DNA from: Gracilaria domingensis
Lineage: Eukaryota > Rhodophyta > Florideophyceae > Gracilariales > Gracilariaceae
Reading direction: 5' to 3'
Length of the DNA: 64,000 nt
Assembly (NCBI GenBank): GCA_022539475.1
Contig: VCMS01000340.1
Coordinates: forward strand, 70,678-134,677
This document shows, in pieces, positions 32,290 through 41,286 of the stretch. Numbering within the stretch: the first letter of the stretch is position 1; each line of letters starts with the position of its first letter. The notes beneath the pieces were generated by a model. It was not told the DNA's origin, did no database searches, and saw only the letters and a list, made by a program, of their open reading frames with translations. The position numbers and the translations under genes are program-made.

Positions 32290-32822
32290 GAAGTCCGTCT
32301 TGACGCTCATCGGCTACAGACAGCGACACAACGTTGGTCGAACACAGTGGCTGATTGATCTGAAGCGAGAGAGAGAAGTTGGCCGACAGACGCTAGGGTG
32401 ACGACTTTTGCAGACGAAGCGGGCGAAGATCATGAACAGCAGACGACAACGCGTGGAAGGAACTGCTGGTAGAAGGAGAACGATCGGTGTCATCCGTGGG
32501 GGTCAGCGCAACGGAGAGGCGATTCAACATGGACGACGGCTCGGTACGCATTGAGGAGGAACGGATAACGAACAGCAGCGCGGGCAGCGTGTTGCCGCGC
32601 GTGAACGGAAGCTCGGCGACATCAGCGTGCTCGGTGGAAGGCTACTCTGTATTCATTTCAAAGGAAAGGAAAAAATTGACGCGTACCATTGGCGCATCCA
32701 GTCTGCGCTCAGTTCATTTCTGAGCATAAAACTGCCAACTGTTGAACATCATCAGGACATCATTTTGCACGCCAACACATCCAACGTGTATCACTTGGAC
32801 GCTCATGGCGCATCAAGGTACC
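32290..32822. other. No firm gene
   Basis: Short plus-strand frames (32487-32723 and 32627-32929) overlap one another and have no recognisable domain. They could be remnants of a gene, but nothing in the sequence decides it. Confidence 0.3.
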
Positions 32823-33617
32823 TCACTGGGTCATCTTCCTTGCGCTTCCACATTGAGCAGCATGCCCATGAGGACACATTGCGGCTCTGGACTTGCACAG
32901 CAACGACTTTCTTACTGAATAGGAGTTGAAGCTCTTAAGTGAAAACTTGGATGATAGGGGTTTGATGTTCAGCAACCGTTGAAGCGCCCTTTGTGAAACG
33001 TTCGAGATCTCTGCAGTGTACAAGAAGGCCGCGAGTCTTTCAAAAACTTCTTGCTTCTCACTCTTTGGGTACATGCTGCTATGTGAACTGGCATAGTGTT
33101 CCTCGCTATCGAAAATCGAAATGTTCCAGATATCTTGATCATCGACGTTCTCAACTGAACGTATCGAGTACTCGTCCACAGCACTGGTTCCAACAATTCT
33201 AGAATTGTGTTCCACAATGGAACCTCCTTCAAGCTGTTCATTGTTCTAGTCATGAATTCGATCTATGGATACACTCCTGGATTCTGAAGACGGGGAGTCG
33301 TGTGCCATATCTTGTACTGCTTCACTCTCGTTTTGTGTACGAGGAAGGTACTGACTGTTATCTCTTCCAGGATCTTCGTCGCAGGCTGATGCAGCTGTTT
33401 CTTGAACTTCGATTTCCCTCTCAGAAATCACTGGTGCTACGCTCACCGTCTCCCATCTGCATCTTCTTCGAACTATTGGCTTCAGTATTTCTTGTTGCGC
33501 TACCTGCAGCTCGGATGGAGTAGGGCTGTAGTCTTCGTGCAACTGAAACGGAGAAAAGTCATCACCACTGGTCTCCCATCTACAACGTTTGCGTCTACTC
33601 TGTTCCTCAGCAAACAT
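32823..33617 (-). pseudogene. Possible transposase N-terminal remnant, unrecognised family
   Basis: Two leftward frames, 33617-33246 and 33215-32823, appear to form one broken gene. The first begins with ATG and holds two RRCRWET-type repeats (residues about 10 and 50) in an acidic, probably disordered region. The second has FERLAAFLYTAEISNVSQRA followed by a LQRLLNI helix. Its layout recalls the pre-catalytic helical region of Plavaka-like transposases, including the one at 58.4 kb. This likeness is weak and the function remains open. Coding character fades about 32920. Confidence 0.35.
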
Positions 33618-34157
33618 GACGTGAGGTTACCGATTTAACGGGACGATTATGCAATTTGTGCAACAGGGGGTACTTGGAGCAATGAAAAAGGGGGTACTAT
33701 CCACATTAAGAACTTTTATTGATCAGTTTGGAAAATCAGAGCCTTCAAAGAGCGATGAAAACTTTTAGGTTTTCAAAATTATTTTAGGAGGTTTCGGTTC
33801 AACCCATTTCATTCTGCTCAAGAGATCGCGGGCTCTTCGATACATTTCTCCACTTAGGTTCCTCCGTCTTCTATCTCCCGGCTTTCTCCAAATGAATCCG
33901 CTCCGTCCCTCCGACGAACAACTCGGATAGCCCAACTGACCAGCTTGTTGTCCCCCTTCCCCTCCAGAAATACGTCAACTGTTCCTCCCTATCCTTTCGT
34001 GTTGCACATCCCCAAGCTGCGCATACCCATAGTTTCCCGGCCTGGAGTACGTTTGATACCACACGAGCTTTCACGGGAAGAGTCAGAACTGCCTCTCGTG
34101 CGTCATTGGAACTGAAGACAAGCTTCGTTTTGCATTCAGAGGCTTGTTTCTATCAGA
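33618..34157. other. Intergenic, no gene recognised
   Basis: Mixed-composition sequence with only short open frames. A repeated GGGGGTACT motif (near 33667 and 33695) is the only pattern noticed. It probably includes the promoter of the plus-strand ORFs to the right. Confidence 0.4.
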
Positions 34158-34403
34158 ATGGGTTCACGTACGCTGAACAACGTCACCGCAGACAGCCTCC
34201 TCGCCGGTGAACACACTTCGGTGAGCCCGAGAGACGGTGCTGCCGGAGGCCAAAGAAATGCGTACTCAGTGCAGCAACAAGTCCAATCTCGTGCAGAGAG
34301 AGCTTCTCACTCTGCCACGGCTCGTGTGGCACGTGAGGCAAGTACTCCTTCTGGAGTTCCAACACCGACTTCAAACCTCAACTTACTTCCACAAACTCGG
34401 TGA
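34158..34403 (+). CDS. Small hydrophilic ORF, possible first exon
   Basis: This 81-codon frame with an ATG start encodes a polar Ser/Ala/Gln/Arg-rich product without recognisable domain. It ends with TGA at 34401, 30 bases before the ATG of the next ORF. The sequence CTCGGTGAGG at its end could be a 5' splice site linking it to the downstream ORF in another frame. This is unproven. Confidence 0.35.
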   Translation: MGSRTLNNVTADSLLAGEHTSVSPRDGAAGGQRNAYSVQQQVQSRAERASHSATARVAREASTPSGVPTPTSNLNLLPQTR

Positions 34404-34432
34404 GGATTCCAGGCGCATCCTCGAAACGCAAA

Positions 34433-35755
34433 ATGAAGGAGAACGACAGGCCTGGGTTCCCGACTGGTGCACTACTTTCAGCGAGAGTAGTGTTCAACCG
34501 CCTGTATCAGGGGAAGATGACTGACAACCGCCCAGTTGATGACAACTATCCTATCTATCCGGAGATAGCGAATGCGATAAAGGACAGAATTCGTCAGTTT
34601 ATGTACCACCGTCTTGGGCTAGAGCGTAGGAAGCGCACGTTTAGGTCCATTAAGAGTGAGTTCGGCCCACAAATCTTTCAGCTGCAGCGAAACCTGGTGG
34701 ACACATACTCCGTTTTGGCCGCCGCTCAGAATCACTGGGTTATCACAGAGTTCATTAAGGAAGCTATAAAACGAGATAAGAAGACGAGAGCTGAGGAACA
34801 GAAGCGCGCGACAAAGAGAGTTTTAGGTGATGGTGGGAACAGGAATCGCGTTGATACTGATCCGAACACAAACTTGACAGCAGCGATGCCAGCACATTCC
34901 AGTGAGAGAGCGTCGAATCCTGTTGAACAGGAACGCCAAACGCGATTGAATTCGACAACAGTCACGCCCTCCGTTAACGGCAACGAAGGAGACAGAGGGG
35001 CTCGATATAGAGCTCAAGCGGAAGATGAAACTGCGGGTCACGAACAGGATGGCGGGCATGGCAGTGGGGCTCTTCGTGTCTCATTGCAGAGATATTCTTC
35101 CAATGGAACTGATCAGCACGGCAATACTGGTGAGTCCAGTGATCAAGCGAGCAATGACACCGTTGCCCACGAGCCAAATGTGTCAGGTGATACGCTTCAA
35201 CGTGTTCCATCTGAAGGAAATCTCTCGGACAGAGCTTATGCTGCAAGCGGTGAGAGCATCAGTCGTGCTCCAATCGCATCTAATGGGATGAGTTCGCGAA
35301 GGAGGAAAGACGTGGCAATTACACCAGAGCGCTCTGATCAATATTCCGAGTCCAATGGTCCCTCATCCATAAATGACGGAGACGTCCTTAGCGAAGGTTC
35401 ATCGGAAGGTCACGTTGATATATCTGCCACTGTGAGAAAGATGTTAGATCAAACGGAGGAAGCGGTAGAGTCTATTCCGTCCCGTTCTGCTACGCGTGGT
35501 CGCAAGCATGGCGGAAGAAGCTTCCGTCAGCCGTCATCGAAGGAACCTGCCCGACGCCGGCGAGGAAATGGTAAGAAACGCAGGAGAGATGTCGAGGTTT
35601 CCGAGGAAGAAAGTGGCATCGAGGATGTGAGCTCACCAAACCAACGCCGTCGAGCTGGGCGAGGGGAGGAAGGACGTCCCACAGAGTTTAGAAACCCACG
35701 TCGTGGAAGTTCAAGCGCAGATCGAACTGGACCCCGCCGACACCCAACACGTTGA
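34433..35755 (+). CDS. Unrecognised basic, largely disordered protein (441 aa)
   Basis: The open frame starts at ATG 34433. The frame is also open upstream to a GTG at 34400, but a eukaryotic gene would use the ATG. Residues about 40-130 form a helical region rich in charged residues (IKDRIRQFMYHRLGLERRKR; EFIKEAIKRDKKTRAEEQKR). Residues 150-350 are Ser/Gly/Asn/Asp-rich and disordered. The C-terminus has several nuclear-localisation-like clusters (RRRRGNGKKRRRD, NQRRRAGRGEEGR). A nuclear role is likely, but the function is unknown. Its resemblance in style to the basic ORFs of the Plavaka-like unit raises the possibility that it is another mobile-element accessory gene. Confidence 0.55.
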   Translation: MKENDRPGFPTGALLSARVVFNRLYQGKMTDNRPVDDNYPIYPEIANAIKDRIRQFMYHRLGLERRKRTFRSIKSEFGPQIFQLQRNLVDTYSVLAAAQNHWVITEFIKEAIKRDKKTRAEEQKRATKRVLGDGGNRNRVDTDPNTNLTAAMPAHSSERASNPVEQERQTRLNSTTVTPSVNGNEGDRGARYRAQAEDETAGHEQDGGHGSGALRVSLQRYSSNGTDQHGNTGESSDQASNDTVAHEPNVSGDTLQRVPSEGNLSDRAYAASGESISRAPIASNGMSSRRRKDVAITPERSDQYSESNGPSSINDGDVLSEGSSEGHVDISATVRKMLDQTEEAVESIPSRSATRGRKHGGRSFRQPSSKEPARRRRGNGKKRRRDVEVSEEESGIEDVSSPNQRRRAGRGEEGRPTEFRNPRRGSSSADRTGPRRHPTR

Positions 35756-36713
35756 TGGTTGGATTTCCACTTATCATCGTCGAACACCCCGACACATCGT
35801 TGAGCAATTCTTTCGTGAGTTAGAGAGTCCCATCTTATTACCCGACGATCTGCGCGTGTTCGAAACGTTCTAACCAGCCACATTCTCATGATTCCTTCAT
35901 CCCTTTGTTTACCAGAAGTACAGTTACCTCAAAGCGCGTTGGTGTCGGTGGTGCTGCTTCATGACATTGCCCCAGTTTTACGATAATTCCGACCATCTCA
36001 TGCATCGCTGCACTATGGGCAGAATTGGATTCCAAATGGCTAACATAGACCTGTCAATCTGTCCTTATTCCAATCTCATTTTGCACTGTTCAAAGTACTT
36101 TTTTGTACTGTACCTGCTCTTATAGGGTATACAAATTAGTATAAAGTTTGTACTAATTTTACTCTCTCCTAGACGTGTTTTAGGACCTTTTCATAGTACT
36201 AAATGGCCCACATAAGCCCTCATCTTGGACAAGAAATATCGGTTTTCTGTCTCGTTTACGAACAGATTTTGTGTGCTTGGGGACTATAAGAAAGAAATGT
36301 ATAAGACCTTCGTGGGATGGGTACGGAACGCCTCTCTTGGACATCTCTAGGGCACAAGTTATACTGCTTTTGGACTCATATGCTCTCTAGGCTTTGGTCA
36401 CAATACGTGCCTTCCTTGACCAGTTTTGGGAGTTCTTCTCAGTTCTTCTTTCGTACTCTTCTCGTGCAGTCATTGTCCCAAAAAATGGATGGCATCTGGA
36501 ACACTATTTGTTCACATATTGTGCCTCATTAGGCCGTTTTCGAGGAGCTATTTGGTGCCCATTACGTCCATCTTCTGCCCTCTCCTATGCGGCCATCTAT
36601 TGGACTCATCTAAATGGCACTTTTTGGGCCATATTTTGGCCATGTTTTGAGCCAAATATACACGTATCATATTGGCCTTATGGTGGTTTTATTTCGGCCA
36701 TATATGGGCCGCA
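35756..36713. other. Intergenic, AT-rich, no gene recognised
   Basis: This stretch contains a hairpin-like AAATTAGTA...TACTAATTT near 36132-36159 and several TTGGCC/GGCCAT repeats from 36620 to 36712. The frames here lack domain similarity, including the start of the open frame beginning at 36614, and probably flank the 5' break of copia element 3. Confidence 0.4.
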
Positions 36714-38689
36714 AAAATGGTCCACAGGGTGCCGAATACTTGGAGGAGTACATGGAGGATGAGATTGCATCTGACACTGATTACACTTCGGACCCCGAGT
36801 CATGCTCTGACTCCTACGGCTCTTGCTCAGGCGCCCAAGTACACGAAGTGAATGTGGACGACATTTGTGACGCTTCGAGTGGCACTGATGATGAATCTGC
36901 GTTAGAATCTGACTCAACCGCAGAGGAAGCACCACCAGCACTGGGTAATGAGAGTAGTGATGATGGTGAGGAAAATGTTGAAAGTGCCAGATCTGCTGAT
37001 GAAAGTGAGCATGAGCCTCCGAACAGCACAGATCATACGTCCACTGACAACATCGGCGAATCTGCGGAGCCATCGCGATACCCGCAGCGCACGCGTCGTG
37101 CTCCGCGGAGGTGGTTTATGGCTGGATCTGCCACCCCTTCCGCTGTTCAAGTGACGACGAGTGATGAACCCACACTTAAGAAAGCAATGTCTGCGACGCC
37201 AATGGAGCAAAGCCTGTGGCGAGCAGCCATCGAAGATGAGCTGGCATCACTTGAGTCCAAGAATACTTGGCGTGAGGACAAATCTCCTGCACAGCAACCA
37301 CTCCCAACGCACATTGTTCTCAAGGTAAAGCGTAATGCCGATGGTTCAGTCGAACGCTTCAAGGCTCGAGTGGTGGCTGGTGGTAATCATCAGACCTTTG
37401 GTGAGAACTACATGGAGACATATGCACCAGTGGTTTCTTTTGGCATAGTACGTTTCTTCCTGTACTTGACCTTATGTTTGCAAATTTACATTGCTCAGGT
37501 GGATGTGAAGACCGCATTCCTCAACGACGATCTTGACAAGGACGTTTGGGTGATGTCACCCCGTGGTGTTCCAGGACTTGGCTTACGATGCTACAAGCTT
37601 CAAAAGGCAATGTATGGACTGAAGCAAGCACATCTAGCCTGGCACACCAAGTTCACACGCGATCTTGCAGCCATTGGTTTTGAAGAGCCGCCAAGCGCAC
37701 CTTGCGTGTTCCGACACCCCAGTGAACACAAAGGCTACGCCTACATCCTGGTGTACGTCGACGATCTGCTAATCTTCACTTCGTCCACGGAAGAGCGATC
37801 TGGGATCTTGGACGAGCTTAGGAGTCTGTACGAGATTCGCGTTGAGAATAAAGTGACGCTTTATCTTGGTGTTGAACTTACTTGGAGTGTGGACGACGAT
37901 GGTCGCATAACTGGTGTTCAGCTTGGTCAACCCTTATACATTGAAGGCATGCTTCGACGCTTCGGTCTCGACAACTCGAAGCCTGCTCGCAGTCCAATGG
38001 TAGAATCTTTCTTCTCCGGACTTGCGGAGGAGGAGGACAAATCGGCTCAGGATGTGCAGTTGTACCAGCAGATGATGTGGTCTCTGCTGTACTTGGCACT
38101 TCGCACTCGCGTGGATATTCTTGCACCGGTACTCATTCTTGCTCGTTACCAAAGCAATCCAACGGCATACTGCCATAGAGCTGCGAAACGAGTGCTGCGC
38201 TACCTACAGGGTACTCGACATCATGGATTGAACTACCGCGCCGGCTCCTTGGATATGGAGGCGTGTGTTGATTCAGACTTTGCTGGTGACAAATCGGATC
38301 GCAAATCCATGTCCGGGTATATGATCAAGTTCGGTTCTGCCGTGGTGTTTTTCGGTGCGAAGAAGCAAGCTTCAGTTGCTTTGTCTACTGCAGAGGCTGA
38401 ATACTATGCTCTGACAATGGCGGCGCAGGAGATTGTGTGGATGAAAAGCGTGCTGTCTGAACTTGATATGGGCATCAATGGTGCAGTTCCTCTCCACTCG
38501 GACAACCAGGTTGCGATCGACTGGAGTGCAGGTGAACGGTACCCGTCGGGTAGGGCTAAGCACATTGACGTGAAGCTGCATTTCATTAGGGACTTGGTAA
38601 AGGATTCTGTGATCGACGTGAAGTATGTGCCGAGTGAGTTGAACGACGCAGACATTCTCACCAAGCCCCTTGGTCCCTTAGGTGCCTAG
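36714..38689 (+). pseudogene. Copia element 3 pol, 5'-truncated RT-RNase H (another family)
   Basis: This is an uninterrupted frame of a copia family distinct from elements 1 and B-D. After an acidic linker (about 36760-37080) come SRYPQRTRRAPRRW and the RT with KARVVAGGN, QVDVKTAFLNDDL, MYGLKQAHLAWH and catalytic VYVDDLLIF (YVDD at 37754-37765). RNase H follows with DSDFAGD, STAEAEYYAL, SDNQVAIDW and the terminal TKPLG. No stop interrupts it, so it is young, but gag, protease and integrase core are missing. The polypurine tract GAGGAGGAG precedes an LTR start at 38735. Confidence 0.88.
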
Positions 38690-38734
38690 ACAATCATGGA
38701 AAGGATTGGACTTGGCCAGGAACTCGAGGAGGAG

Positions 38735-39464
38735 TGTTGATGTTGGGTCATGGTCGAGTGCCTGTCAGTCCCTCAAGGGTGCCCAAAGTACTTGGAATAC
38801 AAAGTTGCAGGGGAGCATGGGCACTTTTGGGGACCCTCGCGCGAAAAGCGCATATGCGCCTCTCCGCAAACCCAACGTGATACTGGATTATGATTGGCTA
38901 CTGCAAATGCGTGTATGCAACGTAGTTTGGACAAGTGGTTCTAGCTGTATGGGCCAGGAGTGGCGGATGGCACAAGTGGTGCGCTGTGATTGGCTGGAGT
39001 CTGCTAGTGCTGCCCACTTATGCAGTAGATGAGAATGTGCGAATACAGGGTATACTTAGCGGTTTTTGCAAGATGTGCGATTCTAGGCTGTTGCGAAGGG
39101 TTTTGGAGCGAATGTGCGATTCTGAGCTGCGCGAGGGGGTTTGATGCGCCGGGTTGAAAATGTTGACATTTTGGGGTTACTAATGGATCATGGAGTTGGC
39201 ATTGGATTTGGCGCAGTTTGATTTAGTTGTTTTGAATTCGTATTGTGATTTGCGCCCGCTTTCGTTGTCAAGGTGTACACTTTGACAGCGTGTGCTGTTA
39301 TGTCGCATGCAGCGACGGCGGCGGTGCGCGATTAGTACTAGAAGGTTGCGATCGTCCCCGTTCACTAAACTCCGGTCAAAGGTGGCCTATCCCCTTTGTT
39401 TGTTTTACCCATCTTGTTCACACTTTTCTCACTTCCCTTTGTCTAACCTGCGCACGTTGCGTTA
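38735..39464 (+). repeat. Family-3 copia 3' LTR (right end uncertain)
   Basis: TGTTGATGTTGGG directly follows a polypurine tract, marking an LTR start. About 125 bp (38800-38930) align with the family-1 LTR. They share GCGCATATGCGC (38848-38859), then CGCAAAC-CAACGTGA and TGATTGGCTACTGCAAATG. With no second copy in the window the right end cannot be fixed. 39464 is an upper limit set by the next element. Confidence 0.65.
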
Positions 39465-39472
39465 GGAAATAA

Positions 39473-39770
39473 TGTTCTCAATAGAGGGATCAATTATGAG
39501 TTAAAATGGAAATATGCGTGTTGGAAATTGGAATCACTTACATAACGTCCGCGTAGACTATGTTGGATGCAGCGCTGTGCATCCGACGCGGCGAGACATC
39601 GCGGATATCCGCTCTACGAAATTATTGTAGGCTTAGAGAACAAAACTCATAGAACATATTGTGTAGTGAGACTGACACCCACTTTAGACAAAATATATAA
39701 ACTGCGATAACAAGCTGCGAGGAGCATCTGAACTCCTCGCCAGTCTTGTCGTTCAGTTCAAATTCTGAAA
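39473..39770 (+). repeat. 5' LTR of element 4
   Basis: 298 bp starting TGTTCTCAATAGAGG and ending at TTCTGAAA, followed by the primer-binding site. It contains a TATA-like AATATATAAACTGCG near 39692. The exact end could be ten bases earlier if a CA end (GTTCAGTTCA) is preferred. Confidence 0.85.
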
Positions 39771-39780
39771 GGTTATGGGC
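39771..39780 (+). promoter_or_regulatory. Primer-binding site, element 4
   Basis: GGTTATGGGC directly follows the LTR. It matches the first ten bases of the primer-binding site of elements C and D, so this unrelated copia family appears to prime from the same initiator tRNA-Met internal region. Confidence 0.7.
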
Positions 39781-39945
39781 AAGTAGCTACCGCTTGTGCT
39801 ACTCGATTCAGTTTTATTCGGAAAAACATCAGCCTCTCAGAAACTGCCCATATCTTGTGCATCAACCACGCCTTACTTTCCGAATGCTACATTCGATTTT
39901 CTGTTGCGCTTATCAAGTTCTTCGCAAAAATATCTGACAATCTCC

Positions 39946-41286
39946 ATGTCAAAGTCAGAGAAGACGCGCATCGACCTGCTCAAAGAAGGTCAAGATTACT
40001 CCATTTGGAAAATTAGAATTGATGCAGCTTGTAATGCGAAGAGAATTGGTGATGCATTGGAGTATGACAACTGTCCTTCGTTTGCAGATGAAAAGAAGGC
40101 TCAATTTCTGGCTGCGCAGAAGAAAGCATCAGGCATTATTGTAACACCCTTATCAAATGAAGCCTTTCGCGTTGTCCGTAGCGACATAAACAGCCCATGT
40201 GTTATGTTGCAAAAGCTTGGTGAACGCTATAACTCCAAGACGGCGGCGTCAAGAATCGCTAAGATGACAGAATTAATTGCACTGCGCTATCTTAATACCA
40301 AGCAAGGTATGGGCAAACATATCGATAAGATGAAGGGAATATTGGAAAAGCTTGAAGCCATGAACACCAAGATCCCAAAGGAGCTTGCAATTGCTATCCT
40401 TATTTCCTCCATCGATGCTAGTGAACTCATCCCGATCACTGCCGCACTCAAGACGCTTACAGACGACTCTGCAACCTGGGACACAGTCTCAGCAAGACTC
40501 ATTGAGGAGCAGCATTCAGTGAAGGCCGAGCAGAAACGCCTTGAACGCGTGCACACAGCCAAGTCCTACTGTCATATCTGTAACAAATCTGGGCATACAA
40601 CTGAGAAGTGTTGGTTAAATCCAAACAATCCTTCGAACAAGTTGAGGGCCAACCCAAGGGAAGCTACTCATGCCAGAAACAGTGTATGCGGACAAAAAAA
40701 GGCCCGTCATGAGAAGAAGAAGGATCAGAAGGTCCGAGCCGCTCTAGCACGTGTTACGACCATGACGGTCGAGGACCGCAACCGAATGAAGCTAGACTCT
40801 GGAACGAACTCTCACATGACTGCAAACCAAGAGTACTTGAAAGAAGTAGAAGACTGTCACGTCCCAATTGCGCTCGGGGATGACTTCGTAGCTCACGCCA
40901 CCAAGTGCGGAGTGTTTAACGTAGAATGGAACGCCAATGGCCAGCGTACCAAGGCAGGTCTAAGCAATACATTGGGCGTACATAGTCTGGCAATGAATCT
41001 GCATTCTGTACCAGCACTAACTGAAAAAGATTTCTCCCTGCTTTTCACCGAACAGAAAGCGGTAATCTTCGATGAAGTGGAAGTCTACCGACCGGTGGCA
41101 GTGGCACCGAAAGAACCAGATGGATTGTACTACACGAACACAGACGAAAACGTGTTCACCAACTGTGATTCCGAAGGCATTATGAGGGCGCAACTAATGG
41201 GAACCATTGAATCACCCACTGAGGAAGACCAGGTCAGCTACAATGCATCTGAATCAGACTCTAATATTTCCACTACGGGGTTTTAA
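39946..41286 (+). CDS. Copia element 4 gag-protease
   Basis: ATG 39946 begins a 446-codon open frame. The frame is also open 150 bases upstream without an expected Gag start. Gag has the UBN2-type helical domain (YSIWKIRIDAAC ... YLNTKQGMGKHIDKM ... LISSIDASEL), then a CCHC zinc knuckle CHICNKSGHTTEKC near residue 207 and a basic stretch. The protease active site is LDSGTNSHMTA near residue 282. It ends with an acidic tail at a TAA. The downstream integrase continues in another frame, so this is the intact front of a broken polyprotein. Confidence 0.85.
   Translation: MSKSEKTRIDLLKEGQDYSIWKIRIDAACNAKRIGDALEYDNCPSFADEKKAQFLAAQKKASGIIVTPLSNEAFRVVRSDINSPCVMLQKLGERYNSKTAASRIAKMTELIALRYLNTKQGMGKHIDKMKGILEKLEAMNTKIPKELAIAILISSIDASELIPITAALKTLTDDSATWDTVSARLIEEQHSVKAEQKRLERVHTAKSYCHICNKSGHTTEKCWLNPNNPSNKLRANPREATHARNSVCGQKKARHEKKKDQKVRAALARVTTMTVEDRNRMKLDSGTNSHMTANQEYLKEVEDCHVPIALGDDFVAHATKCGVFNVEWNANGQRTKAGLSNTLGVHSLAMNLHSVPALTEKDFSLLFTEQKAVIFDEVEVYRPVAVAPKEPDGLYYTNTDENVFTNCDSEGIMRAQLMGTIESPTEEDQVSYNASESDSNISTTGF

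Noticed and set aside
31996..32310. 104-codon Arg/Thr/Pro-rich minus ORF
   Set aside because: It is another frame of the GC-rich D-A-A repeat. The overlapping acidic frame with a membrane helix is more plausible.
34400..34432. GTG start for the 34.4-kb ORF
   Set aside because: A eukaryotic gene should use ATG. The first in-frame ATG is at 34433.
35527..35889. 120-codon minus ORF opposite the basic protein
   Set aside because: It is an antisense shadow of the Arg-rich C-terminus.
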